Shown here piece after piece: positions 1-7,928 of a DNA stretch of 64,000 nt. Numbering within the stretch: the first letter of the stretch is position 1; each line of letters opens with the position of its first letter. Origin of the DNA: Dyadobacter alkalitolerans DSM 23607 (GTDB lineage Bacteria > Bacteroidota > Bacteroidia > Cytophagales > Spirosomataceae); assembly GCF_000428845.1 (NCBI RefSeq), contig NZ_AUAS01000003.1, positions 434,001 to 498,000 of the forward strand, given 5' to 3'. Below the pieces are notes generated by a model. It was not told where the DNA came from and did no database searches. It worked only from the letters and a program-made list of their open reading frames with translations. The position numbers were made by a program, and so were the translations under genes.

Positions 1-674
1 ATGCGGAAAACCAGGCCGATTTTTGTGCTGAAATCCTTTCCAAAACAGGCATTACGATCACTGTGATCGACGGCAACCGCGAAGCCGAATACATCTATAA
101 AGGAGTCCGACGCGGTGCAGACCTAGGCGATTCACCGTCACTGATCATGGATATCGGCGGTGGCAGCGTAGAATTCATTATTGGCAACCGATCGCAGATT
201 TTCTGGAAGCAAAGTTTCGAGATTGGCGGGCAGCGGCTGATGGAAAGATTCATGCGCAATGATCCGCTTTCGCAGGGTGACAGGAAAAATCTTTACAATT
301 ATTTTGAAGAGAAACTGATCCCTCTGGCCAATGCCGTCCACCAGTATTCCCCGGACAAGCTGGTCGGGTCTTCCGGGACATTCGATACGTTAGTGGACAT
401 TGATTTCCATTTCCGCACCAATGAAAGGCCTCCGAAAAACCAAACCGATTTCCCATTGGCACTGGAAGAATTTTACCGGGCATATGCACTCATCCTCACC
501 GGAAATCATGACGAACGAATGCAGATCCCGGGCATGATCGAACTGCGTGTGGACATGATCGTGGTTGCAGTTTGCCTCATAGATTATGTACTTAAAAGCT
601 ACGGAATCAAGAAAATTCAGATTTCCAGTTATGCATTAAAAGAAGGAGTGCTCGCCGAAGTGCTGGGCGAATAG
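1..674 (+). CDS. Ppx/GppA family phosphatase, 3' part (5' end outside window)
   Basis: The reading frame is already open at base 3, so the start lies upstream of the window; about 223 C-terminal residues are visible. A segment beginning ENQADFCAEIL is followed by the glycine-rich motif DIGGGSVEF, the phosphate/nucleotide-binding loop of the ASKHA-fold exopolyphosphatase/pppGpp phosphatase family. Bacteroidota members are about 300 residues, so roughly the first quarter is missing. Family members hydrolyse inorganic polyphosphate or pppGpp in the cytoplasm; which substrate applies here cannot be told. An in-frame ATG at base 63 is not the real start, because conserved family sequence precedes it. 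A hairpin terminator follows 35 bp after the stop. Confidence 0.85.
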   Translation, partial: AENQADFCAEILSKTGITITVIDGNREAEYIYKGVRRGADLGDSPSLIMDIGGGSVEFIIGNRSQIFWKQSFEIGGQRLMERFMRNDPLSQGDRKNLYNYFEEKLIPLANAVHQYSPDKLVGSSGTFDTLVDIDFHFRTNERPPKNQTDFPLALEEFYRAYALILTGNHDERMQIPGMIELRVDMIVVAVCLIDYVLKSYGIKKIQISSYALKEGVLAEVLGE

Positions 675-708
675 CCGTATCAGAATTTTTGTAACCTCCC
701 CCGAATTA

Positions 709-742
709 TTTGCCTGTCCTATCAGGCAAACTTTTATTTTTG
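709..742 (+). terminator. Hairpin terminator after the Ppx gene, overlapping the next promoter
   Basis: A perfect 8-bp stem TTTGCCTG (709-716) pairs with CAGGCAAA (723-730) around a 6-nt loop and is followed by the T-rich run CTTTTATTTTTG. This looks like a Rho-independent terminator for the Ppx/GppA gene. The T-run is also the -7 element of the next promoter. Confidence 0.6.
709..742 (+). promoter_or_regulatory. Bacteroidota-type promoter for the metzincin gene
   Basis: TATTTTTG at 735-742 matches the Bacteroidota -7 consensus TAnnTTTG. A TTTG at 709-712 lies 22 nt upstream, inside the 17-23 nt spacing described for this phylum. The start codon at 771 is 28 nt downstream. The -33 element is part of the upstream terminator stem. 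Confidence 0.5.
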
Positions 743-770
743 TAAGTAAGCAAAAACATAAACCAACTCT

Positions 771-3350
771 ATGAGATTAGTTCGTTATTTCCTCTTGGTA
801 GGAATCACATTTCTGTTTACCACAACCACTTACGCACAAAAGAAGAAAAAGAAAGAAAAGCAGGAAGACGTCAAGATCGACAAAGCGGTGGACGCAGTGG
901 CCACCGCAGTAAAAGAGAAACTCAAAGACGACAAAAAAAAGGGTCCCAAGGCTTTTAAAGACCTCATCGACACCAGCGCGGTGAGCCAGAAAGGCATGAT
1001 TTCCGTTCACAAAATGGACGAAAAATGGTATTTCGAAATCCCTGATTCCCTGTTGGATAAAGACATTATGGCCGTAACCCGCTATGCTAAAACAGCCGCC
1101 GGCGGGGGAATTTTTGGAGGTGAAGAGGTTAACCGGCAAATGATCCGCTGGGAAAAAGGGATGGACCATAATTTATTGTTGCGCTCCGTAACAGTGGTCG
1201 TTGCGAGTCCTGACAGCACCAAACCGATTTTCCAGGCAGTAAAAAATTCAAATTCAGATCCTATTATTGGGGTTTTTGAAATAAAAGCCGTTAAAAAAGA
1301 GCCTCATGCAAAGTCGTCTGTCATTGATGTGACGGACTTTTTTAATGCTGATAATCAGGTTTTTTCATTAAGCTCGGTCAGTAAGCAGCTTTTAAAATTG
1401 AGTTCTTTTAAAAAGGAAGCTTCCTACATTGAGAAAATCCGGGCGTTTCCCATTAATACAGAAATCCGGACCGTTAAAACATTTTCTGTAACGCCTCAAC
1501 TGCTCTCTACTTCTCCTACCCCGTCCATCGGTCAATATTTACCCTCCGGGCTCGATGCCGGCGTTGTGACCATGGAAATGAACACTTCGTTAATCCTGCT
1601 TCCTGAAAAGCCGATGCGGAAAAGGATCTTCGATAGTCGGGTGGGTTATTTTGCAAACCAATATGCCATTTTCGGAGAAGAATCGCAGCGGTCTGACACC
1701 GAAGTTTTTGCCGTTAGATGGCGCTTGGAGCCCAAAAATGCAGAAGATGCAAAAAAGCAGCGCGACGGCGAATTGATTGAACCTAAAAAACCGATCGTTT
1801 ATTACATTGATCCTGCCACACCTGAAAAATGGCGGAAATATCTGAAAGCCGGAGTTGATGACTGGCAGGAAGCATTCGAAAAAGCCGGCTGGAAGAATGC
1901 CATCCGTGGAGAATACTGGCCTGAAAACGACACGACCATGAGCCTTGAAGATGCGCGCTATTCTGTGATCCGCTACTTCGCTGCCGATATTCAGAACGCT
2001 TACGGGCCTAATGTGCATGATCCGAGAAGCGGGGAGATTCTGGAAAGCCACATTGGCTGGTATCACAATGTTATGCGTTTGCTGCGCAACTGGTACATTA
2101 TCCAGGCTGGCGCCGTGGATCCCAAAGCGCGCACCAAAAAGTTTGATGATGAGCTCATGGGCCAGCTTGTGCGCTTTGTTTCTTCGCATGAGATAGGACA
2201 TACATTGGGATTAAGGCATAATATGGGCGCTAGTTCTGCTACACCTGTTGAAAAACTGCGAGATAAGGAATGGATTGAAAAGCACGGTCATACGGCTTCT
2301 ATCATGGATTATGCCCGCTTCAATTACGTGGCCCAGCCCGAGGACAGCATTACCAATCTGTTCCCGAGAATAGGGGATTACGATAAATGGGCGATCCAGT
2401 GGGGTTACAGCAATTTCATGGACGCTAAAGACGCGAAGGCTGAGAAAATGCTCTTGAATGAAATGACCAAAGAGGCTTACAAAGATTCCCGACTGCATTT
2501 CGGAACGGAGATTAGCCCGTACGACCCGCGTTATCAAACCGAAGATCTGAGCGATAATGCGATGAAAGCCTCTGAGTATGGCATTAAAAATTTAAAAAGA
2601 ATTCTTCCTAACCTGATCGAATGGAGCCGTGAGGATGGCGAAAGTTATAAGGAGCTGGATGAAATCTACAACAATGTTATACAGCAATATCGTCGCTATC
2701 TTGGCCACGTCATGAAGAATGTAGGCGGGATTTACGATAACCCTACCACATATGACATGGAGGGATCGACTTTTGAAACCGTGCCAAAATCGACTCAGAA
2801 AGAAGCAGTTGTGTTCCTCATCAATCAGCTATTCAAAACGCCGATCTGGTTATTGGACCAGAATATTTTAAGTAAAATTAAACCTGAGACCGGTGTCGAA
2901 GCGATCAAAGCATTGCAGGAATATGCATTAACGACGCTCTTCGCAGGCGACAGGGCGGTCAGGCTGATGGAAACCGGAATTTCAAGCAAAAATTATACGC
3001 TGGACGATATGTTTACAGACCTGGAAAGCGGCATTTGGTCCGAAACAAAAACGGGCAAAAGCATTGACCTGCATCGCAGAAATCTTCAAAAAGTTTATAT
3101 CGAAAAATTGGTTGATCTGCTGAAACCTGGCAAAGCCAACGTGCAGTCCGTTCCGGTTGGCATTACGTATGGTTTTTCTACGCGGGTGGTTGAACTTGAA
3201 AAAACGGATTTACCTTCTGTTGCCCGGGCGCATTTGGAAAGTCTGAAAGCAACATTACAACCTGCTATCACGAAATCAACGGATAAAATTACCAAGTATC
3301 ATTTGCAGGATGTTTTGCAGCGCATTAAGATGGCGCTGGATCCAAAATAG
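771..3350 (+). CDS. Secreted zinc metalloprotease, DUF5117/DUF5118 metzincin
   Basis: This 859-residue protein starts with a signal peptide that probably ends at TTTTYA before Gln23, followed by a Lys-rich linker. The middle carries the full metzincin zinc motif HEIGHTLGLRH (His473, Glu474, His477, His483) and, about 30 residues later, a Met-turn-like SIMDY. This is the architecture of Bacteroidota exported proteases annotated with DUF5118, DUF5117 and a C-terminal DUF4953 metzincin domain. It should act in the periplasm or outside the cell as a zinc endopeptidase; substrates are unknown. It has its own promoter at 709-742. The M23-fold gene starts 8 bp after the stop, so the two are probably co-transcribed. 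Confidence 0.88.
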   Translation: MRLVRYFLLVGITFLFTTTTYAQKKKKKEKQEDVKIDKAVDAVATAVKEKLKDDKKKGPKAFKDLIDTSAVSQKGMISVHKMDEKWYFEIPDSLLDKDIMAVTRYAKTAAGGGIFGGEEVNRQMIRWEKGMDHNLLLRSVTVVVASPDSTKPIFQAVKNSNSDPIIGVFEIKAVKKEPHAKSSVIDVTDFFNADNQVFSLSSVSKQLLKLSSFKKEASYIEKIRAFPINTEIRTVKTFSVTPQLLSTSPTPSIGQYLPSGLDAGVVTMEMNTSLILLPEKPMRKRIFDSRVGYFANQYAIFGEESQRSDTEVFAVRWRLEPKNAEDAKKQRDGELIEPKKPIVYYIDPATPEKWRKYLKAGVDDWQEAFEKAGWKNAIRGEYWPENDTTMSLEDARYSVIRYFAADIQNAYGPNVHDPRSGEILESHIGWYHNVMRLLRNWYIIQAGAVDPKARTKKFDDELMGQLVRFVSSHEIGHTLGLRHNMGASSATPVEKLRDKEWIEKHGHTASIMDYARFNYVAQPEDSITNLFPRIGDYDKWAIQWGYSNFMDAKDAKAEKMLLNEMTKEAYKDSRLHFGTEISPYDPRYQTEDLSDNAMKASEYGIKNLKRILPNLIEWSREDGESYKELDEIYNNVIQQYRRYLGHVMKNVGGIYDNPTTYDMEGSTFETVPKSTQKEAVVFLINQLFKTPIWLLDQNILSKIKPETGVEAIKALQEYALTTLFAGDRAVRLMETGISSKNYTLDDMFTDLESGIWSETKTGKSIDLHRRNLQKVYIEKLVDLLKPGKANVQSVPVGITYGFSTRVVELEKTDLPSVARAHLESLKATLQPAITKSTDKITKYHLQDVLQRIKMALDPK

Positions 3351-3358
3351 GACAACGA

Positions 3359-4060
3359 ATGCCCACGTCAATGCTGACACTTCAAGAAGTTCTCGAAAAA
3401 TACGATGGCTTTGCACCTGTTATCAAAAGTGCAAAGCCATTTAAAAAGCTTGATTTTTCCGCAACAAATGAAGCCCTATTGCAACGTGACTTGTCTGAAA
3501 CCTCCGCTTTTTCGGATTTTGTTTTCCAAGAAATGTTGGAAAGAAACGCCTTTGCTGGCATTGGCGGCTACGCAGAAAACCGCATTATCTATCGGCAGCG
3601 AAAACATTTCAACACCGAAGACAACCAACCAAGGAGCATTCATCTCGGCACGGACATATGGACGGATGCCGGAGAACCCATCTATGCACCCTTAGACGCA
3701 ACCGTCCATAGTTTTGCATTCAATGACCATTATGGTGATTACGGCCCAACAGTTATTCTTGCTCATACATTAAATAATGTCGTCTTCTACACGCTTTATG
3801 GGCATCTGTCACTGGATTCACTGGAAGGATTATATGTTGGCAAAAGTATTTCAGCCAACGAAAAATTCGCAGCCATAGGCTCCTACCCCGAAAACGGCGA
3901 CTGGCCACCGCATTTGCATTTCCAGATTGTCAAAGACATGGGTAACTATCAAGGCGACTTCCCAGGTGTAAGCAGCATTCAGGATAAGGAACATTATTTA
4001 AATCTCTGTCCCGACCCGAATTTGATTTTGAGGATTGCTGAGAACGAGAAGCCTAACTAG
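3359..4060 (+). CDS. M23-fold metallopeptidase-like protein, no signal peptide
   Basis: This 233-residue protein has all the M23 (LytM-type) residues: HLGTD (His95, Asp99), YGHLS (His149) and HLHF (His185, His187). Unlike murein hydrolases it has no signal peptide or membrane helix, so it should be cytoplasmic. The segment from RSIHLGTD through DYGPTVILAH, GDWPPHLHFQ and LCPDPNL resembles the M23 module that in other bacteria is fused between a kinase-like and a class III aminotransferase domain; that comparison is from memory. It starts 8 bp after the metzincin gene and its stop overlaps the convergent MFS gene by 4 bp. The substrate is unknown, and cell-wall cleavage should not be assumed. 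Confidence 0.7.
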   Translation: MPTSMLTLQEVLEKYDGFAPVIKSAKPFKKLDFSATNEALLQRDLSETSAFSDFVFQEMLERNAFAGIGGYAENRIIYRQRKHFNTEDNQPRSIHLGTDIWTDAGEPIYAPLDATVHSFAFNDHYGDYGPTVILAHTLNNVVFYTLYGHLSLDSLEGLYVGKSISANEKFAAIGSYPENGDWPPHLHFQIVKDMGNYQGDFPGVSSIQDKEHYLNLCPDPNLILRIAENEKPN

Positions 4061-5289
4061 CTCTTGCTCCGCTCCAAGTTCGGCAAAAACCCTGTCAATA
4101 ATCCAATAAGCGGCAGGAATGAGCAGATCCAGAAAACATATTCAATGCTGGTCTTGTCTGCAACGCTGCCCAGAATGGCCGATCCGATTCCTGCAATGCC
4201 GAAAGCGAAGCCGAAGAACAGCCCTGCAATCATGCCGACTTTACCGGGAATAAGTTCTTGTGCATAGACCAGGATCGCGGAAAAGGCTGAGGAAAGAATG
4301 AGCCCGATAATGCAGCTTAATACGCCCGTCCAGAATAAATTAACATATGGAAGCAGCAATGCGAATGGCGCTGCGCCCAATATCGATATCCAGATCACAT
4401 ATTTCCTGCCAATCTTATCCCCAACCGGCCCGCCGATGAATGTTCCCGCTGCGACGGCGAATAGAAACGCGAAAAGATATATTTGTGAATTTTGAATGGA
4501 AACACCGAATTTATGGATCAGGTAAAAGGTAAAATAGCTCGAAATGCTGGCCATATAGATGTATTTCGAGAAAATCAAAAGCAGTAATATAGCAATGGCA
4601 AACGTGATTTTGCCGCTGGAAAGATGTGACGCATTCGCTGACTTTGCAACCGATTTCTTAGCAACAACCACTTCCAGGCTCCGCTTATACCAGCCGCCTA
4701 CCCAGGATAAAATAACAATCGCCAGAAGCGCAACCAGCGAAAACCAGATCACCTGAAAACGTCCATAAGGCAACAGAATCAATGCTGCCAGCAAAGGCCC
4801 CAACGAGCTCCCCGCGTTACCGCCCACCTGGAACAGCGACTGCGCCATGCCATGCTTACCGCCCGAAGCCATACGCGCCACGCGGGAAGCCTCAGGATGA
4901 AAAACCGCTGAACCGACGCCGATCAACCCAACTGAAAGCAGAACAAGATTAAAGCTGTTCGCAAGAGATAATGAAATGAGTCCCAGCAATGTAAAGCACA
5001 TTCCCACAGCCAATGCGAAGGGCTGCGGACGCTTGTCCGTGTACGCGCCTACGACAGGTTGCAGTACAGAAGCGCTCACTTGAAATGTGAATGTGATCAG
5101 CCCTATTTCGGTAAAATTCAATTGAAAAGATTCCTTAACCATCGGGTAAATGGAAGGGATTAAGGACTGCATCGTGTCATTCAGCAAATGACAGAAGCTT
5201 AACGCAAGCAAAATCGGGAAAACTGTTTGCGAAGTATTTATTGCTGTCGTTGAGTCAACAGCAATGGGATTTTGTTCAGTAGATTTCAT
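4057..5289 (-). CDS. MFS transporter, fosmidomycin-resistance (Fsr)-like
   Basis: A 410-residue, 12-helix major facilitator protein. The segment FHPEASRVARMASGGKHGMA followed by SLFQVGGNAGSSLGP is typical of the Fsr branch, whose E. coli member exports fosmidomycin. It should be a proton-driven exporter in the inner membrane; the natural substrate is unknown. It begins 2 bp after the SDR gene and is the last gene of a ctpA-SDR-MFS cluster. Its end overlaps the convergent M23-like gene by 4 bp, and no separate terminator is visible there. Confidence 0.82.
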   Translation of the reverse strand: MKSTEQNPIAVDSTTAINTSQTVFPILLALSFCHLLNDTMQSLIPSIYPMVKESFQLNFTEIGLITFTFQVSASVLQPVVGAYTDKRPQPFALAVGMCFTLLGLISLSLANSFNLVLLSVGLIGVGSAVFHPEASRVARMASGGKHGMAQSLFQVGGNAGSSLGPLLAALILLPYGRFQVIWFSLVALLAIVILSWVGGWYKRSLEVVVAKKSVAKSANASHLSSGKITFAIAILLLLIFSKYIYMASISSYFTFYLIHKFGVSIQNSQIYLFAFLFAVAAGTFIGGPVGDKIGRKYVIWISILGAAPFALLLPYVNLFWTGVLSCIIGLILSSAFSAILVYAQELIPGKVGMIAGLFFGFAFGIAGIGSAILGSVADKTSIEYVFWICSFLPLIGLLTGFLPNLERSKS

Positions 5290-5291
5290 GC

Positions 5292-6044
5292 TTACTTCCT
5301 ATGAATCGTCGTTGCGGCAGATTGCGTAGCAGCTAAAATGGTAATGTCAGCGATTGTAACCCTGCCCCGTGCATTCACTGCGTAAAGAATGGCATCGGCA
5401 ATATCAACAGCCTGCAAAGGATCAAATCCCTGATACACTTTTTCGGCACGGCTTTCATCTCCTTTGAAACGAACCAGCGAAAATTCGGTCTCTACTGCGC
5501 CAGGCGCGACATTGGTCACCTTAATGCCATGCTGCGTCAGATCGAGGCGCATTCCTTCACTCAAAACCTCCACCGCAGCCTTAGAAGCACAATAAACGGC
5601 ACCATTCACGTAAGTCTGCTTTCCTGCAATGGAACTGATATTGAGAATGTGCCCCGCCCCTTTTTCGAGCATCAACGGAATCACCGCTTTCGAAACATAT
5701 AGCAAACCTTTCACATTTCCATCGATCATTGCATCCCAATCCTCCGTATCACCCTCGGCCAAGGAACCCATCCCATGTGCATTACCAGCATTATTAACCA
5801 GGATATCAATGTTTTTCCAATCATCTGGCAAGGAACCGATCATGGCTATCACCGCGCCTTTGTCACGCACATCAAAAACCAGCGTGGTAACATTAACTTT
5901 TGAAGATAATTCAGCAGAAACTTCATCTAACCGTTCCTGGCGGCGGCCGCAGAGGATAAGATCAATTCCGGCGACTGCAAATAATTCCGCAGTGGCCTTT
6001 CCAATTCCGGAAGTGGCTCCGGTAATCAATGCAATTCGAGACAT
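5292..6044 (-). CDS. Short-chain dehydrogenase/reductase, YdfG-like
   Basis: A 250-residue classical SDR. The cofactor motif TGATSGIG is at residues 8-15, NNAG at 84-87, and the catalytic residues are Asn110, Ser137/138, Tyr151 and Lys155 (YCASK). The start of the C-terminal loop, PGAVETEFS, matches the YdfG group, which oxidises L-allo-threonine or serine, or reduces malonic semialdehyde, with NADP(H). The arginine pair after strand 2 (CGRRQ) is consistent with NADP preference. It is a soluble enzyme, probably tetrameric. It lies 43 bp downstream of ctpA and 2 bp upstream of the MFS gene. The real substrate is not determinable from sequence. Confidence 0.85.
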   Translation of the reverse strand: MSRIALITGATSGIGKATAELFAVAGIDLILCGRRQERLDEVSAELSSKVNVTTLVFDVRDKGAVIAMIGSLPDDWKNIDILVNNAGNAHGMGSLAEGDTEDWDAMIDGNVKGLLYVSKAVIPLMLEKGAGHILNISSIAGKQTYVNGAVYCASKAAVEVLSEGMRLDLTQHGIKVTNVAPGAVETEFSLVRFKGDESRAEKVYQGFDPLQAVDIADAILYAVNARGRVTIADITILAATQSAATTIHRK

Positions 6045-6087
6045 TATAAAATCAAATTCGTCAAAAGATGTGCGCTTCCGGGGATGC

Positions 6088-7791
6088 TCACTTTTTATTT
6101 TTGGGAATATTCAAACTACTGAACTTCCCTTTTTCCAACTGCGCAGCCTGACTAAATAGCTGGACCGCTTGCTGATAAACATTATCTGTCGGATTCAACA
6201 CCTGGAAAATCTCATTATTAAGCCCGTTCTTCTGCTTCCTGCCCCAGACATATCGCCCGATGATCGCCTTGGTTTGCGAAGTAATAATGGGTTTAGAAAG
6301 TGTTAACTCTTTTTCATTTGGTTTAATTCCAGCCTTAGAAGCATCCTTCACCATTTCGGCAATCATCGCGTCAGATATCTGGAATGACGTCAAGAAATCA
6401 TTAAACGATTGTTTTTCAAGCTTTTTTTGATTTTCATTCGCGTAACGCAATGCATATTCGCGGATAATGTTTTTGGAATAAAGCTCAAATAAATATTTGC
6501 TGTTTTGAAGTGTGTCTTTTGGAACAAAAATATCAGGTGTAATGCCGCCGCCGCCGTAAACGACCCGGCCGCCATCGGTTTTATACACTTTGCTTTTATC
6601 AAATTTAATGCTGTCCACATTGAACAACTCGCCGCTTTCATAACGATGCGAAAGGTCCTGGCTGTAGTCCTCGCCTTTGCCCAGCTCATAAGGTTTTTGA
6701 ATGCTCCGGCCGCTTGGCGTAAAATATCTTGAAATAGTAAGGCGAAGTTCGGACGCGTCCGAAAGCTTGATCGGCATTTGGACTAAACCCTTCCCGTAAG
6801 AACGCCTTCCAACGACCAATGCACGGTCGTGATCCTGCAATGCTCCTGCCAGGATTTCGGATGCAGATGCACTTCCTTCGTCCACCAGTACGATCAACGG
6901 TCCTTGCTCGAACATTCCGTCTACGTGTGAACGTGTTTTTCTGTCAAACCGGCTGTCCTTGCCTTCTGTATAAACCAAGAGTTTATCGCCTGCAATAAAT
7001 TCGTCGGCCATGCTTGTGGCACGCTCCATGTAACCACCCGGATTTCCCCGCAAATCAAGGATCAGGTTTTTCAAGCCATTGGCTTTCAGTGTTTTTAATG
7101 CTGATTTGAATTCGTCATAAGTAGTTTCCGAGAAACGGCTCACCTTAATGTAGCCGATCTCCTGATCGACCATATAAGACGCGTCGACAGAGTAAGTCGG
7201 AATACGGTCGCGGACCACCGCGAAGTTCATTTTTTCATCTAAACCAACCCTTTCAATGGCCAGATCAACCTTAGTGCCTCTTTTTCCACGCAACAGCTTG
7301 TAAACCTGTGCATTAGTAACGCCGGGACCAGACAAATTCTCCTTATTAACTGAAATAATGCGGTCGCCGCTCTGTATTCCGGCCGCTTCCGAAGGACCGC
7401 CGCTTAATGGCGTGACCACATAAACCGTGTCATTATATATGTTGAACTCCACACCAATCCCGTCAAATCCGGATTCCAGCTGCGAACGGGCCGCAGTGGC
7501 TTCTTCCGTGTTAAAGTAGGCTGTGTGGGGGTCCAATTTTTCGAGCATTTTTGAGATAGAAAAATCTACAAGCTCCTCAGTATCAACAGAATCTACGTAA
7601 TTATTCTCAACAAGCATGAGCACTTCGCGATATTTGGCATAACCCTTCGCTACGTCTGAAAGCTTGCGCCCCCCGCTAAAAAAAGTGCTTCCCAGCAGCA
7701 CCCCAGCAGCCAATGTAATGGCTATAATGATAGGCAGGCGAACCACTGACCGGGAATTATGAATCGGATTAGGAGATTTTTGTTGATTCAT
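6088..7791 (-). CDS. S41 family C-terminal processing peptidase (CtpA-like)
   Basis: This 567-residue protein has an N-terminal membrane anchor (about residues 19-36), a PDZ domain (about 100-185, with the GIGVEF and SGDRI elements) and an S41 protease domain. The catalytic serine lies in GSASASEI (306-313) and the general-base lysine is Lys334 in YGKG. Members cleave the C-termini of envelope proteins in the periplasm. About 130 C-terminal residues follow the protease core, which is usual for Bacteroidota members. It appears to be the first gene of the cluster with the SDR and MFS genes. No clear TAnnTTTG promoter was found in the 137 bp upstream. Confidence 0.92.
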   Translation of the reverse strand: MNQQKSPNPIHNSRSVVRLPIIIAITLAAGVLLGSTFFSGGRKLSDVAKGYAKYREVLMLVENNYVDSVDTEELVDFSISKMLEKLDPHTAYFNTEEATAARSQLESGFDGIGVEFNIYNDTVYVVTPLSGGPSEAAGIQSGDRIISVNKENLSGPGVTNAQVYKLLRGKRGTKVDLAIERVGLDEKMNFAVVRDRIPTYSVDASYMVDQEIGYIKVSRFSETTYDEFKSALKTLKANGLKNLILDLRGNPGGYMERATSMADEFIAGDKLLVYTEGKDSRFDRKTRSHVDGMFEQGPLIVLVDEGSASASEILAGALQDHDRALVVGRRSYGKGLVQMPIKLSDASELRLTISRYFTPSGRSIQKPYELGKGEDYSQDLSHRYESGELFNVDSIKFDKSKVYKTDGGRVVYGGGGITPDIFVPKDTLQNSKYLFELYSKNIIREYALRYANENQKKLEKQSFNDFLTSFQISDAMIAEMVKDASKAGIKPNEKELTLSKPIITSQTKAIIGRYVWGRKQKNGLNNEIFQVLNPTDNVYQQAVQLFSQAAQLEKGKFSSLNIPKNKK

Positions 7792-7928
7792 GCCAATAAA
7801 ATATTTGAAAGCGTTGTATACATGCCTGTTGCAGTAGGCACATTTCTCTAACGTGAAGTAAGCGATTTTGGTTGCCTAAAGCAAGTGTATCAGAGGTGAT
7901 TTATAAGATATTAGTCCAACTTTTACCC

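Noticed and set aside
1590..2201. 203-codon minus-strand frame inside the metzincin gene
   Set aside because: It is antisense to conserved metzincin sequence including the zinc motif region; no independent signal.
5629..6159. 176-codon plus-strand frame across the SDR and CtpA genes
   Set aside because: It spans two convincing minus-strand genes and their junction; composition is typical of a shadow frame.
7792..7928. Hairpin TGCCT...AGGCA upstream of ctpA as a riboswitch or terminator
   Set aside because: Only five base pairs, with no T-run and no recognisable aptamer.
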